From the NCBI GenBank assembly GCA_002005505.1, contig KV908480.1, positions 161,704-209,203 of the forward strand: 47,500 bases of DNA, in the 5' to 3' direction. The notes beneath the pieces are model-generated. The model was given only the letters and a program-made list of their open reading frames with translations. It was not told where the DNA came from and searched no databases. Every line of letters begins with the position of its first letter. Positions within the stretch are counted from its first letter, which is position 1. Position numbers and translations under genes: made by a program. This document shows positions 21,929 to 34,446 of the stretch, piece by piece. The stretch is from Botryococcus braunii (lineage: Eukaryota; Chlorophyta; Trebouxiophyceae).

Positions 21929-22865
21929 TCAAGATTGAGCAGTTGGCTGGGAGGGCATTACTGTTGGTGGAAGGGAAGCCCCAGAGCTGTAGGAAAATGA
22001 GTTGATATCAAATTGCACAATTTGGCCTCCATAATCTGCATTGTACAGGAGTCATTCAAGGTCCACAGCTGACCAAAGAATAGCATCAGCAATCTGAAAT
22101 CAAAGCGCATAAGTGTGTCCAATTGTAAGAATTGCTGATAGGCACATGGAATTTCCAGTATGCACTCTAATGATTCCATACAACACCCTTGAATGGCACG
22201 GGCTTTTCAAGGCCACCCCTAGTGTCTTGGGTGTATTACACAAACATCCAATCCAGAAGTACTGTGCCAGAGATAGGAACTTTTAGAATCCTTGCTTGAT
22301 TCCAAGGATATACTGCTGTGTGTTTCTTCAAACCGACAAATGTATCCCTTACAGACCCAGCAACAGGTGCATACAGTGGTCCATCCGAGCAAGCATAGGA
22401 GGAATTAATCACGAGCACTCAGCAGCACAGGCTTCATTATAAACATTGTGTAAAGCATCAATGGCATACGCGCTTGCTTGGCATTGCAATCCTCAGCTGG
22501 GCATTGTGGGGCAGGATCAGGAATACAGCCACCTGCAGCCAGTGCCAATTCATCTGAGAAGACAGCTTGATCCCCAGGCAAGAGGGGATAGTATACAAGC
22601 TTCAGAGGATATAGTGATCTATTCATTGACGGAACATCACAAGCTTCATGCAAAACTCAGCGATCATCTTGCCAGCATTCCTTCCTGCTGACTTTCTTGC
22701 TCTCAGATTCACTCTTGACATGAAGAACACTGCATGTTGGTGGACCTGCATAAACTTCTTACCATAAGCACAAGCTCCCTTCACCTGGCACATCCAACCA
22801 GATTCTAAGGCTCCAGTTTTAAGCGGCAGTTGGACGAAGCTGACAGCCAGAGCCACAGTGGCTGC
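21929..22865 (-). CDS. PAN/Apple-like cysteine-rich secreted protein, partial exons (copy 1)
   Basis: Exons 22865-22763 and 22553-22470, and probably 22417-22353, are phase-consistent. They read a hydrophobic lead (AATVALAVSFVQLPLKTGAL), WMCQVKGACAY, then GCIPDPAPQCPAEDC and SSYACSDGPLYAP. The second intron would be only 52 nt, unusually short. A further piece near 22052-21929 reads YNADYGGQIVQFDINSFSY, SSGASLPP and a stop at 21931-21929, matching the YNADINAP..WTSGTLERP end of copy 2. An in-frame TGA lies immediately before that piece, so either an exon border is misplaced or this copy is damaged. Call rests on similarity to copy 2 next door. Confidence 0.5.
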
Positions 22866-23277
22866 CTGCAATGCATTGAAACCAAAATTCAGACTGACAT
22901 TTCAGCTCTTTTTGCAATGGTTTGGTTCACGTCTTTCAATCTTTCATAAACGATGAATTTAAGGGTTGAACCCTCAATGCATGACGTCTTGAGTGACCTC
23001 GTCGTTCGGGTCTTGGTACAAAATGTCCCCGGACGTCGCTTATCGACGCTCGAACGAAAAGCATTAATTACTAAAGATACCAACTGAACAGTTCCCACGC
23101 CTTCTTCACCAAAAAGCGAGGAAGACTCCAATCCTTAGTATCCCGCGATCCTCGAACCGGACTTCCCTAAAAAAAAGGTCTAGGATTGTTATCAGGAGTC
23201 TACATATGCTGTCTAACGTAAGAGATCCGATGCAACTCTAATTCAAGACTGACATTTGGGAATTCCAGCCCCGTTTC

Positions 23278-23662
23278 TCAATCGGCTGCTTGCTTTCTGG
23301 CATAGGTCTGGCAGTGAAGAGCAAACTCACCCATGGCAATCGCAGCGCGCCTTCTGATCTCCTTTGCAGCTTCATTTCTAAATTGCCTTCCTGAGGCACT
23401 GAACACGGAGCTAAGGGGGGAGCCTAGCTCCCGTAAGGGGGCAAACGGTGGTGCGTCGACGACGACGACGACGCCCCGATGCCCCAGCAATGAATATACT
23501 TGTCTTATGCAGCTAAAACTTTTGAAGATAGTATTGCTGGCTGCGGCAGTGTTTACTCGCGGAGTACATAAGGTTTCCGCACGACCTTACCAGCTTGGCA
23601 GGTCGGTGGGCTCGACACAGCCAACGCCCCGGTTCATTTCGGGCCAGCTATCTAGCACGTGA
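23278..23662. other. GC-rich segment with long open frames on both strands; strand unresolved
   Basis: The plus strand offers 109 aa from an ATG in good context at 23333, with two hydrophobic segments (MAIAARLLISFAASFL and LKIVLLAAAVF). The minus strand is open from about 23598 to 23279 and has a strong GTGAGT donor near 23335. Both cross an ACG/CGT repeat at about 23453-23474. I cannot decide which, if either, is an exon; the minus frame could be an early exon of the PAN genes. Confidence 0.25.
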
Positions 23663-25175
23663 GCCCCGTGCTACCCAAGGTTCAGGCAACGCGTGCTTGC
23701 CCCCCGTGAAGAACGTCGCCCTGATTCATTCAAATCTAGATGACCAGTGAAGCATATCCCAACAGCTAACCATGCAAACCAGTCTTCTCCTGTACTCTTT
23801 TTCGACAAGCTGGTACGCGGAAGCCAGCGGCCATGGACAGACTTGTTGACAACACAAGTTCAGACGTTGATAAACTATATGTAGTCAAAATGTCGGCATG
23901 TCCTTGGAGCCTTTGCCTCACATGGAGTTCCATGCCCTTGTTCATGTGGAGACTGCTATTGAAAATGTGACCCATTCATTAATTGCGTTTCTAAATTGTG
24001 CTCAGATCCAATTTTCTTTGCGTTTGTAAAGCGGTGTAAGCTAGTAGGGTTGACCAAGACATAAATGTGGTGCATATCTTTTCAGCCATCGTGCTATTTT
24101 CTCATGTGTAGCTCCCCTTCCCCTCGAGGCAGGGCCAACTATCTAGGACGGTACTGGAGCACACATCACTGTTGGAGCATGGGAACTTGTGGTACAAGCA
24201 AGTAAATCATTAGAGTATAGGCACGGCAAGCAGAACTAGTGAAAATCGCCTCAAGGCTACCCTGGGAGAGGCTCTGACTCCTAGCCTGAACATGCCAAGA
24301 TACAGCGTATTCATCCTCTATTTGCCTTAGTCTGACACATCGGGGGTGTGTCTAAGCAAGAATGGATTGTTGTGCTGAAGAATGTGATATTCTGCCGGAA
24401 GAGAATTACACGTACTGACTGTGGGCCCGTTTAGTGCTCCTCAAGGCCACACCAGCGCACTGATGTGCATATGATTGTTCTGAACTCCCTTTGCTAAGTG
24501 CCTACCATAGGCACAGCAACGTCTCTCTCACCCCTGCCAATCTCGTCTCTAAAAAAGGGCATTGTCAGGCACTTGAATGGTGCCCCATTGTCCCAAACAA
24601 TCTAAACTACATGCTGTAAAACTATTCTTTGAGTGTAATGCAATGGGCTGAAATAACGCGGCGCTTGTACTGCCGCCCAACAGCATTGCAACCCAACAAG
24701 TGCAATTAAACAGCTGCAGGTGAATATAGTACTCGATGCAGTCTGAAAGGTTTGTCACCTCCCTCAACCATTCCGCAAAAAATGGCATGCGCTCCTGCAC
24801 AACCTTGTACATGCAGATGAAAGTTGGGCATGCAAGAATTTGTCCAATACAGCTTCAAGGCTTAGCACAGACTTCATCCTTCTCTTATGCATGCTTGATA
24901 CTACCCTTAAATATACAGTCTCCTCCTCCATGGAGGCCCATGCAGGAGCTACAGCAGCTCAATTCTCCAATCCAGCCTAGGATTGACCCTCTCCAACTTG
25001 TCTGGTTGCAGAACAGTCAACCTGTTGCATTTGTCTGGGTCACCCCCTTAGCAAAAAAATTTGCATAGTAAACCTCCCCACAGATCTGTCGCAGATGTTT
25101 CCACACAGATCTGTATGGTAACATTTGCGCCGTATAGAACCTGACACACCTTCCATCCCTTTGTGATAGACTTAC

Positions 25176-25292
25176 TGTAGGGGCTCCATTCCTGGTAAAA
25201 CGGACCACATGCCTTGACCACCACACACTTTATCTCGTTGACACGATGTGTAGCTTTCCCCTGCAGATTGTATGTGATGCATGGCACAGGCT
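25176..25292 (-). CDS. Isolated cysteine-rich exon, probably of the PAN-protein cluster
   Basis: A 117-nt exon (phase 1 in, phase 1 out) with acceptor CTGGCAG and donor GTAAGT. It reads EPVPCITYNLQGKATHRV, then KCVVVKACGPFYQEWSPYS. The C-x-V-x(2)-AC pattern resembles the WMCQVKGACAY exon of copy 1, which has the same exit phase. It may be a 5' exon of that gene or part of another copy. Flanking exons were not resolved. Confidence 0.45.
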
Positions 25293-26631
25293 CTGCCAGT
25301 AAGATGTCAGCAGATGTGAATACATACTTGAAAGGCTCGAAGGCTAGAAGAATACAGACTCGAAGGCCTTTGCCAGTGCACCTTTCTTAAACAACGAATC
25401 AGAGACTCAAAGAAACCTACCTCTTACTTTTGAGGGGTCGCTCAAAAGTATGAAGGAAAAGGTTTGAGAGCAAGTCTTTGCATACTTTGCAACCCAAGAC
25501 AGTACTTAGTAACATCGTTGCATCGCAGAAAATGTCCTGTAGGAATGACCGGATGGGACGAGGCAACTGAATTAACCTAGATCAGTTAGCTACATGCTCC
25601 TGGGGAAGGGACGTAAGATTGTGAAAATAGAGGGATGAGCTGCTCATGGAGAGACAGTGGGAAGCAACTCATTCTCATCACCCATAATTGATTTCCAGGT
25701 TGTTCTGTCTTTGTCAGGTTTTGCTACTGTTCCCAGACTATACTGATTTGGAGGACTGGGGTTTTGCTTAAGCACAAGGCTTCAGCGCACGCACACCCGC
25801 CCCCCCCCCCTCTCCACACCCCCAAACACCTTTGTTGTTTCTGCTAACTAACCATTGTTACCTTATCATAGCAAAGTGCAACACCAATACGTCAAACAAT
25901 CTGTATGGTATGTCGGAACAACGAAGAACTGTGTGGCTTTGTAAGCTGTGTCTGCGATTGTGGATTTTTGTACTGTTGCTCACCCTCCTGCGGTCCTGGC
26001 GAGACAGTATAGGCATGGATAATGCCTATGAGCAACACATTCTCCACCATTGCATTTGTGCAGAAGGGGCTTTGCCATCTGCTGAGGCGCTGGCATGATC
26101 CATATCGGTCGTCCTGGAGGGAGTAGAAGTTTTTCTACATTGCAGTGCAGTTCCTTGGCCTATGCTGTTTCATGAAGGGTATCCACTTGAAGTTGTCCCC
26201 GCTCGATACTTCCCAAACTGTTAGTAGATGCAAATCAAAGCTTGCATACCTGATCTATGCGGCCTGAACCGTACCTCTGCAACACATGATTCAAAGGAAT
26301 CTTATGTTCCTCTTCTTAGAAACAATTCCGTTTGCTTCTTTGCTGTCTATCACATGTTCTACGGCCATCAATCCCTCAATCTCAAGAAATTCTTGCACCC
26401 CTCACGCAAGCACTTGATTCCCATTGCTAACAAAAATTAACTCCACATCAGAACAAACTCTGACGTGGTGGAAACCGCTAAAAGGGTAAACCACTTTGTT
26501 GGAGCCACATTCAAGTGCACAATGAAGCAGCACTAGACGATGTGTGTGCCTACGACAATCAGGTACAGGCCACCTGCCAAGTTTCAATTGTGGGACCATA
26601 GTGTCATACATGTTCCATGTCAATCCACGAT

Positions 26632-28408
26632 CTATCCAATGAGGGGCAGCCTCATCTGGCTGAGATCCAGCTGGGGCGCTCCACTAGCTGGGACGAGGGT
26701 CTTGCCCTCTGTCCCGGCTGTGGGTGCAAAGGGATTAACGGGAGCTGTGCCATCAATTATATCCCGTGGGTCCTGAATCGGAAGAGAAGTTCATTTTCAG
26801 AACAATGCCTATCTTCCATCTCTTTACTGTTTATCCTGGCATGCATGCATGGAATTCATTGCTTCCGGCTTCTTACAACATCAAACAATATTAATATGTA
26901 TGTTATACTAGAAAAAGGGCTTACGTCCTTGTCAAAGTTCATTTTGCAGTATGCGTTTAGGCATTTAATTGGGTTTGCAAGATACAAGCTTTCTAGGAGA
27001 TGGATGCAACCAGACGCCTTTCAGCAAGATATGGATAAATTGCCCCTTCTGTATGTTAGCATTATCAGTTATATACACGCAACTTGGGAAGGAGTTCTTG
27101 TGCACGCAGGATTATTGGTGCCACTGGTAAGGTGCCACTTTTGATTACAGCACCATGTTACAGCAGGGCTTTGTCAAAATCAAAAACAAACCTATCTACA
27201 AATTGGTGTCTCCTAGGTCACGGCAGGGCAGGCAATAGTCAGGCTAATGTGGTTGCGTTTTTGAAGGGGCCAATACGCACCACAAAGAGAGTAGGCTCCA
27301 CAGCCAGCTTTGGCAGAGCTGGGATTGTCCCAGCACCACCAACTTCGCTTGGCTTGAACCCTTTGGGTCGCAATTCAGGTATGTCATATGGAGAATACAT
27401 GAACAGGACACCATTGTCCACTGCTTCTGGGTCATTCACATAATGATCCAGCTCAGGCAGGCGGTAGCCAAGGGGATTCAACCGCATCAGCTGCGTGGCG
27501 AACTGAAGAATCTGGGCGGGATATCCATACTTCAAGGCAGGGACTCTGGGCCCAATGCATTGCATCGCGAAGTAGATCAATGGGTATGGCTCACCCTGCA
27601 GGTCCCCCATCGAGTTATACGATATCCCAAACGTGTTCTAAGTGACAGTTTAAACAGGAACACGATTACTTTGCTCATGACTGACTTGCTCTAGTGTTGC
27701 TCTAAAAACACACACATCCCTGTCACTATTTAGAAGGTTCCGACCAAAAAACGGCAGCAATCCTGCCCCTAAATTACAAGAAAGTTGCTTTGTTTGTGCA
27801 GCAGTTTGATGCAGATACCTGGTCAGTTGGCTTCAAACTTGAAAACCAAGAGATGGAATGAGTGAAGCAGTGTTGTAGGCATACCATCAAGGACAAGGTA
27901 GAACTTCATTCTATTTTTTCATCATGAGTCATTATCTTCCATATAGGGGATGGTCACAAATGACGATGGTATGCAAATTACCCAGTAATGCCTCACCAAA
28001 AATAAAAATTAGTGTGACCCATCTTCCTGATCAATCATGGCAGAACAAGTAGATCCCAGCAGACCGATGACCAAGATCATGTTGGTTCTTCTCTCAGCCT
28101 CATTGATTTAGAATTACACGAGCAGCTGTCTAGAGAGACATGAAAAGGCCGAGATCTTACCCTTGCATACTCACGGGTCGTATTGGCTTTTCCATCAATG
28201 GGTCCCTGACTGCCAGGCCCCTCGTAGCCAGGTACATTTAGAGCTGTCTGCAACGTGTCGTTCAAAACACGTTGAATGATCTGCTGGGCAAGTTCCTCCC
28301 AGGGATTTGTTGGAACTTGGCGTGCTGCCTCCACAGGATTGACAACCCAAACTCGGCCAAGATACACTCCAGGGCCCACCTGGAATCAGTCATGTCATCT
28401 AGGACGGC

Positions 28409-28439
<31 letters not shown>

Positions 28440-30649
28440 ATGTCACGCAGAGCATGGCTGCCAACAGTGTACATATGGCATAAACTAGTGGCTGCACATC
28501 TCTATGCCGTGCATGGAGCATGTTGCGGACAAGCCAAAGCCATTAAGTCACCTTATTAAACAGGATTCTGTAGCTCATTTTTGGGTGTAGGAGCCTAATA
28601 CCTTACTACACCTTCCCTGCCATGATACCCTCGCTTGCATGTTCAGGAAAGTTGTCGGGCATGTGTTGGAAGAGCAGGTAAGGTTGTGTTTAGCAGAGAA
28701 GAGCCACTGATTACCAGTCACTTATTCATGTCACTTGTTCGGTGCATCTCTGAGCTTATTTAGGTGTGGACTCTAGCCAAACAGTGGAACCCATCAAAAA
28801 CAAAAGAGAATAGAATGGCCTGAATTTTCCCTGAACAGAAATATGTCGGAGAGAGTTATTATGTAGATTTGCACTTACTGGGCACACCACCCCAGCACAT
28901 TTTCCGTCTTCGTTCCCAGCACATCTTCAATACATGGCCCCAAAGTAAGTCTTACCTCCCTCATCTCATCCCGGAACTGGCGGAATATAATTGCCTCGCT
29001 CTGTCCGTAGTCCAGCACAACAGAAGGCTTGCCATCCCGTGTGTAGCTTGGATTCACCACTGTGGCATTGTTAATAAGCTCCACAGTATGGTTTGAAAAA
29101 ACAAGATTCCACATCCGGGTTGCATTCTGCATGTCATCAGAAAAGTACCGATTATGGAAAGCCATGGATCTGGGATAAAGACCCACACTTTTTTCTATGC
29201 CATGGATGCTCTCATCATTTTGTACATAAACTACTTTGGAGAATCGAGACCAGTTTTCTTTGTTAGGAAAGGGGGGTGCATTACTATCCTGCCACTCCTA
29301 ACATTGCTGTGCAACCCTGTCTGCATCTCTACACTCATATGCCGCACTTCTCTTTCACGTCTGCAGGATGTTTTCCTTGTCCATGTATAAATATCAATTT
29401 TATGGTGGCTTAACAAGTGCAGTGGAGAGAGGACTCAAAGATTAAGGGGGTTGTGCAGAAATGTTGAGAGTGAAAGAGGAATATGCGGAGAAGGGGAAGG
29501 AAGGTCCCGGGTAAATGACACATACTCATATGGCTACATTATTCGTCCAATGAACTTCCACATCGCACCATCTTTATGCTCGAAGCATTTGCAGGCAGTT
29601 TAAGACGCATCCAAGGAAAAGCACACCCAAGGCAAAAGAGATTTTAGTCAGTGATGGGACTATTAGAGTGACTCTGTTGTCCTTTTTAATAGAGGCAGGT
29701 GGTGTCAAACAAGGGATCAACCTGCTCATCTGTAAGGACAACTTTCCCAAACCAATATCTTGAGAAGAAATTATTCATTGGATGCTCCAAACCCATTGGC
29801 CATGTCCCTGTGGGGTATCCTGTTGTCCAACATCCCCTGATTAGCAAATGCAGTGCAACACAAGCCCTCACTGTGTGATTTACGTTCTTGTCAAGCCATT
29901 AATTCCTCCCCTGTTGCTGTTATTGGTTTTATATACATCCATGTTCGGTTGGAAGGGTGAACTAGGGTGAACACCCCCATTTTACTTCCATAGGCATCTT
30001 TTTGACATAGCTTGATTGTTCTAACATCCACGGGAGTTGGAATGGACATCATTCATACCTCCTTGTGTCCAAGCATTGATTAGAGGCTCTCCAACGCAGA
30101 ACTGAAACTCATTTTTGCGGTCATAGCCGGGAATGGTCGACGAGCCATTGTGGAATATCTGGTAAAGTTGGTCATCAGGAATTCCAAGCAGATCTCTGAA
30201 ATCGTAAATTGGTGTATGAACAGCCGCCTTTTGTGCATCAGACCTGGCCAGACAAAAGAGTAGGGTTCATCAGGGAAAGCTTGTCTCGCAGCCGCATATC
30301 AGGTCGTCAAAATTGCAAGCCTGTGATGACGTTTTCTAATTCCTAATTGGCAACATGATGCAAATAGTAAGGTGTTGGCTCAGCAATATCAGCACTTACA
30401 TCGTATGAGTTAACTGTCTTCTCTCACAAGGCCCTTGACATCAACAAATGCATGTAATGACCAGGGAGCCCTTGCACTACTAAGGAAAGGTTTGTTCCTC
30501 CATTGTGCTGTTGATTGAACTCACTTTGGTTTTGCCCAGTCGTCTATATGCAATCCCTGTCCGTAGACTCTACGGATTAGGAGCGGCAAACAAAGGAGAA
30601 TCGCTGATAGTGCTTTGGATGCAGCACAACTCATCAACTCCCGAACCAT
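26632..30649 (-). CDS. Secreted protein of unknown family (about 476 aa, seven exons)
   Basis: I do not recognise the family. Exons: 30649-30525, 30243-30059, 29870-29722, 29210-28956, 28379-28161, 27637-27281, 26772-26632 (1431 nt). Six of seven exons have good GT-AG borders and all phases agree; the 29210 acceptor is weak, though the exon body below it is secure. The N-terminus is a signal peptide (SAILLCLPLLIRRVYG). Later blocks include YDFRDLLGIPDDQLYQIF, GCWTTGYPTG, N-glycosylation-type sites (SNHT, INNAT, NATT), FRDEMREVGPGVYLGRVWV (spanning a splice junction), YPAQILQFATQLMRLNPLGY, and a C-terminus DPRDIIDGTAP..LSQMRLPLIG. No transmembrane segment or C-terminal anchor. Few cysteines, unlike the PAN genes downstream. 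Likely extracellular or vacuolar; enzyme versus structural role is open. Confidence 0.8.
28409..28435. repeat. Poly-T(27) in an intron of the secreted-protein gene
   Basis: A run of T on the plus strand (poly-A in the gene's sense) 30 bp upstream of the exon starting at 28379. Confidence 0.95.
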
Positions 30650-32508
30650 CCCACCTGTACAAATTTGAATCAGTTACATGCTTTTCTTGATGGTTATCTC
30701 ACGTGATGATGTCAACTTATGTGGGCACAGCTTCTTGGTTGCTGTTGGGCTAACCATCCAATAAGATGCTGCGGCCTATCCACTTACGTCCACCAAATAG
30801 ACTTTAAGCCCTATGTTACATGATAAATTAGCCAGAACATAGAGGAGAAGTCATGAAATATGAAAAGGGTTCGGCAAGTATTCCACAATATCTCGGCAAT
30901 AACACCGCAAGTTTCCTGGAAGATTTCCTGGAAGGGCTAGTAACATGATATATTTTGATTAAAATATCATCAAACACTTTTTTATCATCATGGAAATGGA
31001 TTTTGTGCTGCTGCCTATCCCCATCGGTACAGCTCGACCGATCGCTTTGCAAGACACCGCCCTATAGCATTCTATAATTCAACAACTAGTGATTGCAATA
31101 ACTCTAAAACATTTTTTACAGAATTTAATGCCATAATTTCTGAGTTATCAGCCCAATCTTCCGTCCTCGTTAACCTTGTAGTCTTAACGCACTCGTCCAC
31201 GCCGCATCAATGTACGAGTTGTCTTGCCACAATCCTCCATAATTCCAAACAAAATTTGTAACTTGGCCTTTATAACCTGTTAAATATGCCTGAAAGCATC
31301 ATATTGTTTGTGCAAGGTCCACTTGGCTCACCTCTTTATTTCGTGTCGGGAGCCCCTCCGACTCCCCTACCTGCAGGTAAGCCTATTGTCATACATGAGA
31401 TAATGTAATTTTGTGAATGGAAGGGTGACAACGCCGCAAGATACGCAGCTCTTACACTGGTCCTGTGGGGGCAACTGTAGCGTCTTTGCGTCGAGGGTCG
31501 ATGATGCGTTGCCGGCCAATCATCGGCATGAACGGTATGAGTCATCCGGTTTGGGTGCTCAGTGAGGTGAGCGATTGGCGGTGGCTCGCTTGAGGCTGAG
31601 GGCCAAGATTGAATGCACTTAAATATCTTAAACATCTTATCTCTCCTCAACCCAATGACTTGGCCCTCTTTGAAAGAGAGTGCATCCTAATCCCACATGC
31701 GGCGCATTTATATGAGTGGTTTCAAGCTTGAGGGTTGTAGCTTGAGTCTGGCTCATAAAAATCTATGGATCAGATCCACGTCACTTACACTCAAACTTAG
31801 TTCGTGGAATTCCAGGTCTAGAATTTTTAACTGTAAACTCAAGACTTCGAAAGCAGATATTTGCTATTCTTTAGGTGGCATATACCATAATGCATTATGG
31901 TTACTTCTGTACGTCCATCCTCGCAAGCACCTTCACTAGTGGTGTACTGTGCACATCATCGTTGATATCCACATAGGATATCCATGCACAGGATATCCGT
32001 AAATCGTCTTGAATATGGCAGAAGTCATGAGCTGCTCACTGGGCTCAGCTTGTGCACGCACTACCTTCGTGCGTATCTAACATGCTCTATATTGATGTGT
32101 TTCGCATATTTGCATGAAGCTTAAATACAAATGATGACGGATTTATGGTGTGCGGTTAGGATAGGCTTCGAAGCTGCAGTGAATTCACTCTTATTTATAA
32201 ATTTTGTGGAAGACCCTCGTCGTGTCCAGTTGCTGTGAACATATATCTGTGGTGGGAAACTTAAAATGAAACATTAATTTTTCATCAATAATAAGCCTGG
32301 GGGCGACCTGATACCATATGCATTGCTTAGCATATGCATATCTTAGCTAACTAGCTAAAGCTAGTACTTTAGTGTAGGGACTAGTCGACTACCGATCCCC
32401 CTAGATTTTGACCTTTCATTCGTCCTCTTTTGATATTGCGTCAACATGTATACAGCTCCGTTTTCTTCTTCCTCATCCTCCTCCTCCTCCGGAGGAGGAT
32501 CCTCCTCC

Positions 32509-32539
<31 letters not shown>

Positions 32540-33481
32540 CTTCTTCTTCTTCTTCTTCTTCTTCTTCTTCTTCTTCTTCTTCTTCTTCTTCTTCTTCTTC
32601 TCCTCCTCCTCCTTCTTCATCTTCTCCTCCTCCTCCTCCTCCTCCTCCTCCTCCTCCTCCTCATCCTCCTCCTCCTCCTCCTCATCCTCCTCCGTATATG
32701 AGGCTGCAACCACGACAGAGAGGAAAGGGTCTGCATACCCAATTGGAGCCCCAACTTGGAGGTAAATGCATGTATATGTGTGCCTTGTTAGTCAAAGCTA
32801 CATGCAGCAAGACATTGAGCGCGCATGGCAAAAACCTATGTAGGTCTCCTGCATACTACGGTTATGAATCTAGTAATCTGGGAATGGGGCAAATTTCTTT
32901 ATTCTTAATGCCCTCATGTCACCATGAATCTTCAAAGATGAGCATAGCGATACGCTGCTAGTTACTGATATGCACGTATTACAGCAGTGGAATTCCTTGG
33001 GTTCCTCAGAAGGAACCCAATTGGGTATATCCTACATTGTATTTGGCGGTCACGTGGGGGGTACTGTTGTGTTTCACTGCTTTTTCTCAGGCCTTCTCTC
33101 ATGAGACATCCGTCAAGAAGTTGATTCCGAGACGCGACATGGATCTTGACTAGCGAGTCTTTCAGATTCGACTCACTTTGCTACCACACGTAGAAGCATA
33201 TAAGACACCGGCCACGTCTGGACAGTCACCCGCCGGGAGTATATGCAAGTTTTTGGTGCATCCCTGCTGTCTGAGAAGTGAATGGTTGTGCTACAGTGGA
33301 AGTCTGGCTACGCAGCTCGGACAGCCTGAATGCGGGGCTTGTTCACTGATGTGATCTGTGTGCCTGAACTGCAAGGTCGAACTGCGAATTGGTATAGGTC
33401 ACTTTCATTGGTCTTGGAGACTTCGAGTTGGAGTGCATCTCTTGGTGCTTGTAAAAGGTACGGTTTACAGTACTGAACGTG
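30650..33481. other. Intergenic sequence; no supportable gene
   Basis: AT-rich, with short frames only. Holds the TTC/CTC repeat (32512-32694) and a perfect 10-bp inverted repeat with 4-bp loop (32997-33020). It must contain the promoter of the minus-strand secreted-protein gene just left of it. Confidence 0.5.
32512..32694. repeat. (TTC)n-(CTC)n compound microsatellite, about 180 bp
   Basis: About 90 bp of TTC followed by about 90 bp of mostly CTC. One strand is all pyrimidine, so Leu, Phe and Ser/Pro homopolymer frames in it are spurious. Triplex-forming mirror repeat. Confidence 0.96.
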
Positions 33482-34385
33482 TTTAGCGTAATGGCATCAT
33501 CAAAACAGAAATTGTAGAATTTAGAATTGATATAAAAATCCCTGTGACTCACACTCTTTGAGTAAGTGAACTGTGCCCAAGTGAAAGCTTGTAGAAGTGG
33601 ACGAAACACGACCAAGCAAACGGGACAGGAGCTTGATAAGGGCACTCAAGACTTTGTTACAATAACTACTAATCTAACGATGTTGCATTACCTGTGACTC
33701 ACACTCTTTGAGTAAGTGAACTGTGCCCAAGTGAAAGCTTGTAGAAGTGGACGAAACACGACCAAGCAAACGGGACAGGAGCTTGATAAGGGCACTCAAG
33801 ACTGACTGATCCCTTGGACACTTCCTATATATACTAACTTAAGGAGACTACTCATTTATTAGCCTCCTGACAGGTTTGCAACTCCAGATCTTAAAAGAGT
33901 ACGGGCACGATCAAGTTTGCATGCCTCAGTACTATGCACTGGAATTTCAATGTACCTCATGATTCGACATGGTCCTCGATGAATAGTACGAATCTCGGTC
34001 GATGCTAATCTCGAATCTAAGTGACTCGAAACTTTAACTCACCACCGAGATAAACCTCGAATCAAACACCAAGGACCGCAGGACTTAAAGTCTCACGATC
34101 GATGAGATCCGATATAAGTATACCTTACTAGAAAACAACCAGAAAACAGCCCGAAATTGTACCAGGGCCTCTATAAATCACTATGAGTGTCAATTTACCT
34201 TAAAGTACCATACAGTACAAACACACCCAAGTGAGCTAATATTGTACCTTAATGTTTATGAGAATTCTAGGTATTATAAACCCTTGGAAATGAATTGATG
34301 TGTCTCACAAACATGCTAATATGAAATGACCCAACATGTTGAAGAAATACCTAAGGTATACATGTTAGTGTCCATTTTTCTAACA
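33482..34385 (-). repeat. Element 1 3' LTR (904 bp)
   Basis: The right border is fixed by the polypurine tract just outside it; in element orientation it begins TGTTAG. The left border is fixed by comparison with 47443, where identity starts. In element orientation it ends CGCTAAA rather than the usual CA. It contains an internal 113-bp direct duplication (33541-33653 and 33691-33803). Confidence 0.88.
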
Positions 34386-34394
34386 CCTCCCCTC
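34386..34394 (-). other. Element 1 polypurine tract
   Basis: In element orientation GAGGGGAGG immediately precedes the LTR start TGTTAG; this primes plus-strand synthesis. Confidence 0.8.
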
Positions 34395-34446
34395 ATGTGT
34401 AGGGAGAAACATCTCTTAAAATATTCTTTGAAAATAAGTCACAAAT

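Noticed and set aside
32408..32961. Long Leu, Phe, Ser/Pro and Lys/Glu homopolymer frames
   Set aside because: Artefacts of the TTC/CTC microsatellite; no motif outside it.
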